DNA of 12,003 bases from Phoronis ovalis. Its lineage: Eukaryota; Phoronida; Phoronidae. Of the stretch, positions 8,441 to 12,003 are shown piece by piece (the first letter of the stretch is position 1; the number at the start of each line of letters is the position of its first letter). Both the position numbers and the translations under genes were made by a program. The notes under the pieces were generated by a model. It searched no databases, was not told where the DNA came from, and worked only from the letters and a program-made list of their open reading frames with translations. The stretch spans positions 1 through 12,003 of the forward strand of contig JAOXYB010048458.1 in assembly GCA_028565635.1 (NCBI GenBank). The letters are read 5' to 3'.

Positions 8441-8550
8441 TACAAACTAGGATATATAAAACTCTTAGAGGTTTATATACCGTATATATCCTAGGTACAA
8501 ACTAGGATATATAAAACTCTTAGAAGTTTATATATCCTAGGTACAAACTA
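8441..8550. repeat. Hairpin-forming tandem repeat, two and a fraction units
   Basis: Unit 1 (8441-8495, 55 bp) and unit 2 (8496-8541, 46 bp) both start TACAAACTAGGATATATAAA and end ATATCCTAGG. A third start TACAAACTA follows at 8542-8550, and TACAAACTAG recurs at 8577-8586. Unit 1 differs mainly by a 9-bp extra segment (CCGTATATA). Each unit is itself an inverted repeat: in unit 2 CTAGGATATATAAA (8502-8515) pairs perfectly with TTTATATATCCTAG (8527-8540) around an 11-nt loop. Confidence 0.8.
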
Positions 8551-8639
8551 TCATTTTATCAGTATTAATTTAACACTACAAACTAGTAATTACCTTTCAA
8601 AACAGAATTGAATTGAAGCAAAATTTTTAATGATGATAT

Positions 8640-9290
8640 TTAAGGGCCCGAGATACAAAGAGAGGTGTATATGTAATTCAGCCTATGTTTTAGCAATTAA
8701 AATGAAGAGATAGTCATATAAAAGACATAAAAGTACACACATTAAAAAAGTTAATACTCTAAATTTTACAAATCCTGAGATTAAATAATTTGAATTCTAT
8801 CATATGACTTGATAACAGACATTTTAGGGACAAAAATGTGTTTTACGAATTGTAATAAAAAAAAAAATTAGGTCAAAAACCTCTGTACCTACAAATTTGA
8901 AACTTTGCACAGATCAGCTATACATACATATCTACAAAAATGTCTCTCAGATTTTTTTAAATTTAAGGGTCAGATCCAAATTAACAAAATCTTGACCTTT
9001 AAACTTTAAAAATTCACAACCTTTAAACTAAGCAAAATTTTATAAATTTGATAATTTTTTCCAAATTTCAACTTTGTAGGTGCAAACGTTTTTTCCAAAT
9101 ATTCATAAAACACATTTTTTTCCCAAAATGGGCATTTATCAGATCATTAGAAATATTTTCAACCTTTTGCCTTTGCATTAACATTCAAAAAATGTATAGT
9201 TTTATATGCCTATCTCTTCATTTTGATTATGAAAATTTATAAAGAAAGATATAGTCAAATAACAGTGGTTTTTGTATCTGGAGTCCTTAA
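8640..9290. mobile_element. Long-inverted-repeat MITE bounded by TTAA
   Basis: TTAA at 8640-8643 and at 9287-9290 bound inverted ends TTAAGGGCCCGAGATACAAA and (reverse complement of the right end) TTAAGGACTCCAGATACAAA. Colinear inverted similarity continues inward: AAAATGAAGAGATAGTCATA (8699-8718) matches the right arm with one change, then GATAACAGACATTTTAGGGA, ATGTGTTTTACGAA and CCTACAAATTTGAAA all have right-arm counterparts. The left arm reaches about 8907 and the right arm starts about 9061. TTAA targets are used by piggyBac and Kolobok elements. No transposase is present. The plus-strand open frame 9048-9242 is a by-product of the right arm. Confidence 0.75.
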
Positions 9291-9405
9291 AAGTAAACTT
9301 TGCAAAATGCTTATATACTTTAAATTAAACAATGTTTGCTAATGAATTTAATAGGCTTACATAAATCACCCATTATGACCTATAATGTTATGGTGTGAGC
9401 TATGA

Positions 9406-9411
9406 TTTCAG
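9406..9411 (+). other. Probable 3' splice site just upstream of the start codon
   Basis: TTTCAG ends at 9411, nine nucleotides before the ATG at 9421. This suggests that the leader of the membrane protein gene is split and its promoter lies further left. The upstream pyrimidine tract is weak (GTGAGCTATGATTTCAG), so this is only a candidate. Confidence 0.35.
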
Positions 9412-9420
9412 ATCTTAAAC

Positions 9421-9681
9421 ATGTCTAGTGGATATGCTCAGGGAACCTACAAAAGATGGACAAATGGTGATGGCATTGATGGAGATAAGGATCATATTAC
9501 TATAGACTATAGCCAAGCAGGAAAAACAATTCCATCAAGATTTGAAGGATGTTTGTCAGGAAAAAAAGGACTTATTTTAAAAGTATTATTTGGGGTAACT
9601 GTGTTTTTCACTGGACTGATATTAGGATATGTGATAAGGAAGACAGTTCATGATCATCAGCCTTGTTCAAACTATACACAG
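9421..9681 (+). CDS. Membrane protein coding exon 1
   Basis: Begins at ATG 9421 and ends at CAG before the donor GTAAAT (9682); 87 codons, phase 0. An acceptor-like TTTCAG ends at 9411, nine bases before the ATG, so an upstream non-coding exon is likely. Composition is clearly less AT-skewed than the flanking MITE. Reading through the donor adds only 15 residues before a stop. It encodes the cytoplasmic tail, the transmembrane helix and the first sequon (NYT). Confidence 0.78.
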
Positions 9682-9943
9682 GTAAATCATACACAGCTAA
9701 AATCTAGTTATACATCTATTGCGATATAGTACTTGTCAATTCTGTGCACTTCTTGGAGATCTAATACTTTCTTTGTCTCAAAGAATGCTATCAGTTCAAA
9801 CACTAAACTCGATTAGTAGAAGGGTTATATAATTGTATAAAAAGTTTATGTCTTATGTCTATATTTTTTCAGGACTACAATAAAAGTATAAGTGAAATGC
9901 TGAGGCTAGAAATAAATGTTACGAATATAAATGCTACTTTACG
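9421..9943 (+). CDS. Type II membrane glycoprotein, N-terminal part; tentative NAALADase/glutamate carboxypeptidase II-like
   Basis: Exons 9421-9681 and 9873-9943 join in frame to 110 complete codons plus two bases of codon 111, which must encode Arg (CGN). Seen: a polar 50-residue N-terminal tail, one hydrophobic segment (about 51-72, LILKVLFGVTVFFTGLILGY) followed by RK, then an ectodomain start with four N-glycosylation sequons (N84, N90, N102, N107). There is no cleavable signal peptide, so the topology is type II with the C-terminus outside or luminal. The segment MLRLEINVTNINATLR just after the membrane resembles the helix that precedes the PHLAGT motif in glutamate carboxypeptidase II/PSMA-like M28B peptidases; that motif would begin the next exon, which is outside the window. 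Alternatives are other type II ectoenzymes (neprilysin/ECE, transferrin receptor-like) or a Golgi glycosyltransferase. The gene is well supported; the family is a guess. Confidence 0.72.
9873..9943 (+). CDS. Membrane protein coding exon 2 (71 nt)
   Basis: The acceptor tract ATATTTTTTCAG ends at 9872 and the donor GTGAGT starts at 9944. In phase 0 from exon 1 it reads DYNKSISEMLRLEINVTNINATLR with the final Arg codon split. Three N-glycosylation sequons (NKS, NVT, NAT) occur in 24 residues. The intron before it is 191 bp. No following exon with a matching phase was found up to the window end. Confidence 0.72.
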
Positions 9944-10054
9944 GTGAGTCTTTTTTTGTACAACAAATACATTTTTTTGCAAAGCAGTATGTGACAGAAA
10001 GAACATAAGCATGTAACTGAACCGTATCTGATTGCAGGTTGCCGAAATTGCCAC

Positions 10055-10355
10055 TACTGTTGATCTCATAATGTATAAATAATCAAAATTTCGCAATAAC
10101 TTTGGGAAAAGCATAATTTCCTTCAAGGCACCTGGATAAAAGTGAAAACGGCGACACCACCTAATGTAGAACGTGGTATTTTAAATTTTTCAAATGTTTT
10201 AAAAACTTGGACGTAAAATTAACATAGAAAACAAGTATATCTACATTAAGTAGTGTCGCCGTTTTCACTTTTATTCAGGTGCCTTGAAGGAAATTATGTT
10301 TTTCCCAAAGTTATTGCGAAATTTCGATTATTTATACATTATGAGATCAACAGTA
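10055..10355. mobile_element. Foldback MITE with 115-bp arms and TA ends, in the intron after exon 2
   Basis: The left arm 10055-10169 (TACTGTTGATCTCATAATGT onward) is inverted-complementary to 10241-10355 (ending ATGAGATCAACAGTA) with few mismatches, around a 71-nt centre. Equal arm lengths and TA at both extremes fit a Tc1/mariner-superfamily MITE with TA as target duplication. A CAAGGCACCTGGATAAAAGT block followed by GAAAACGGCGACAC is shared by the arms. It carries no coding capacity; the minus-strand open frame at 9875-10126 is a by-product of the left arm. Confidence 0.85.
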
Positions 10356-10399
10356 GGGTGTATGCTAAGGTATGTGGTTCAAGTCACCATGTATAATGT

Positions 10400-10635
10400 T
10401 GTATACAGCTATATTTTTTGAATTAAATTAAATTAATTCTGCTGTGAAATAAATTAATTATAATTTTTCCTATACCCTCTATAAACTTAGGAAATGTAAG
10501 CAAAAATTATCAGTTAATAAATGGAATTGAAATGAAGAAAGTCTGTTGTTTTTCATTTCATTTTTACTGTTTAGCTAGCCCTCAAATCTAGTGTTCGCTG
10601 GTGGATGTGACTGGAAACTTACTAGAAATAGTACT
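10400..10635 (+). repeat. Diverged repeat copy A
   Basis: Colinear, same-strand resemblance to 11000-11245. Shared blocks include AGCTAT, CTGCTGTGAAATAAATTA vs TTGCTGCAAAATAAATAG, TCAGTTAATAAATGGAATTGA vs TCAGTAAATAAATGAATTGA, CCCTCAAATC vs ACCTCAAATC, and CTGGTGGAT before a final AACTTA. The copies are much diverged, and their outer limits are approximate. Possibly an old duplicated transposon or SINE; family unknown. Confidence 0.45.
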
Positions 10636-12003
10636 GCTTGATACAAAACATGAATACTAGGTATTGTAAAATGGACTCTACTGTTCATTATATCATATTA
10701 CAAAATTTTTCATCAAGATTTTTATTCATTTGATTTCATGTTCTGCAGTTTTTTTATGAATATGCTGTGAGCAATTATTGTGATATTGGTATGAACTTAG
10801 GCATGATGCATGACATTTCATAAGAAGAAAAACAGACACAAGATTTATTCAATTACTTTCAAAAGGCTTTCTGTGATTCTACCAGAACGCTGTGTATGAA
10901 TAGAAACATGTCTAATTATGGTTAACCATTATGACCCCATCATTACTGATATTATTCATACAATATAAAATAGTATATTTTATTAATAATATTTTATTGC
11001 TGCTAAAGCTATGGTTATTTACTTTGCTGCAAAATAAATAGTTTTGGCAAACAATTCTTCCTAAATCTGATACAATTTTGGGAAACTTTGATGATATTTT
11101 GTCAGTAAATAAATGAATTGATGTATGGAAGAAAAATTGATATTTTTCAATGCTTGGAATGCTGGGCTAAACCTCAAATCACACATTTTCTCATAGTATC
11201 TCCTGGTGGATAAAACTAGTAACTTAAAAGAGTCTATGAATTAAAAGCAGCTATGATGTCATTGTGAGTGAGTGTCCCATTACCACGTGTAAACAACCAT
11301 GAAAAGAAAGGCAAAATAAAATACTGAGTGGAACTGTCTGCATTTGTTAGTATTTCTTAAGGAGGTGTATAGGCAGTTGTAAGAAATGGCTGCCCAAAGA
11401 TACACACATCCAAAATATCAATGGTTGCAAGCATTATATACCAGTAATGCAGTATTATTTGGTATGGTTATAGTGTCGAATAGTTAAAGCACTACATAAT
11501 CACTCTAATTTTTGTAAAATTAAAATTTTTATACTTTGAATGAGCCAAGCATATTTCAGCTTAATTTCTATTAATAACAGTTTACAGTCGTGGCTGCATG
11601 AGGATGTTTAGTTAAAAAATCGTAGCATTCCACATGCCACAATCTAGAGGCGAAGGGTATTGGATTAATTATATTGTCACTTTAAACAGTCATATAATAT
11701 ATGTTACTTCATAAATGTGCTGATAAGGGTTGCCATTTTGGCAGAATTTTGCATAAGTAATGCTTGAATTTAAATGTAAGGCGTAATTTTTGGAAAAATA
11801 AATTGAATCGCACCTACATTTTATTGTGCTTAACCAAATTATATCAGATCCTTAATTTCTACTAACCCGGGTTTCGGCAAAAATTTGCGAAACATATTAA
11901 TAAAAATGGTAATAATGCATGCAACAGTATAGTCTAAGTTTAGACCCTTGTTGTATTTTTAAATTCATTTTTGTTAAAAATTGAGTTTAAATCCCTATAT
12001 AAA
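10636..12003 (+). other. Intron of the membrane protein gene, continuing to the window end
   Basis: Apart from repeat copy B, nothing gene-like was recognised on either strand. I looked for an exon that would complete the split Arg codon and continue with a PHLAGT-like motif and did not find one, so this is read as a long intron running past the right edge. An isolated CACGTG E-box at 11285-11290 is noted without further support. Confidence 0.5.
11000..11245 (+). repeat. Diverged repeat copy B
   Basis: Partner of 10400-10635 at about 600 bp spacing, in direct orientation. The block order is the same (AGCTAT, TTGCTGCAAAATAAATAG, TCAGTAAATAAATGAATTGA, ACCTCAAATC, CTGGTGGAT, AACTTA). No open frame is conserved between the copies, so coding origin is unlikely. 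Confidence 0.45.

Noticed and set aside
9048-9242. 64-codon plus-strand ORF
   Set aside because: It lies wholly in the loop edge and right arm of the TTAA element, and the product is low-complexity Phe/Cys/Ile.
9875-10126. 83-codon minus-strand ORF
   Set aside because: It is antisense to exon 2 of the membrane protein and extends into the left arm of the TA-flanked MITE; its N-terminal part reflects MITE sequence.
10376-10387. GGTTCAAGTCAC resembling a tRNA B box
   Set aside because: No A box, acceptor stem or cloverleaf could be built; the upstream sequence is MITE.

Overview
The window looks like nuclear DNA from an invertebrate animal. It is AT-rich, its genes are split into short exons with GT..AG introns, and it carries several non-autonomous DNA transposons (MITEs). 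No bacterial gene layout, rRNA, tRNA or CRISPR array was seen. A marine invertebrate such as a mollusc fits the gene content and the transposon style, but that is inference, because no species-diagnostic sequence was found.

Left part (205-3501, minus strand): the first four coding exons of a type I sulfatase most like arylsulfatase B (N-acetylgalactosamine-4-sulfatase). The exons join in frame with consensus splice sites into 184 residues. These comprise a signal peptide, the VDDMG metal-binding motif, the formylglycine (FGly) active-site motif and KWHLG. The gene continues off the left edge. The active-site motif reads C-T-A-S-R instead of C-x-P-S-R. Intron 1 holds a MITE (2659-3291) with subterminal AATAATCGCCCC-type repeats. 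A three-codon upstream ORF ends on the sulfatase start codon.

Middle part (about 3510-9411): a long region between two divergent genes, with no confident gene. It holds a near-perfect foldback element with a 9-bp target duplication (5049-5308), a decayed repeat-like segment (about 4380-4775), a promoter-like stretch followed by a stop-interrupted open frame (6897-7415), a small hairpin-forming tandem repeat (8441-8550), and a long-inverted-repeat element bounded by TTAA (8640-9290).

Right part (9412-9943, plus strand): the first two coding exons of a type II membrane glycoprotein with a 50-residue cytoplasmic tail, one transmembrane segment and a sequon-rich ectodomain start. The best tentative family is glutamate carboxypeptidase II/NAALADase (M28B). 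The catalytic part would lie beyond the right edge. Its last visible intron contains a 115-bp-arm TA-flanked foldback MITE (10055-10355) and a pair of diverged repeats.

The two genes are head to head about 5.9 kb apart. Nothing visible ties them into one pathway. No new multi-gene system is evident; the most interesting items are the altered sulfatase motif and the four structurally distinct MITE families.
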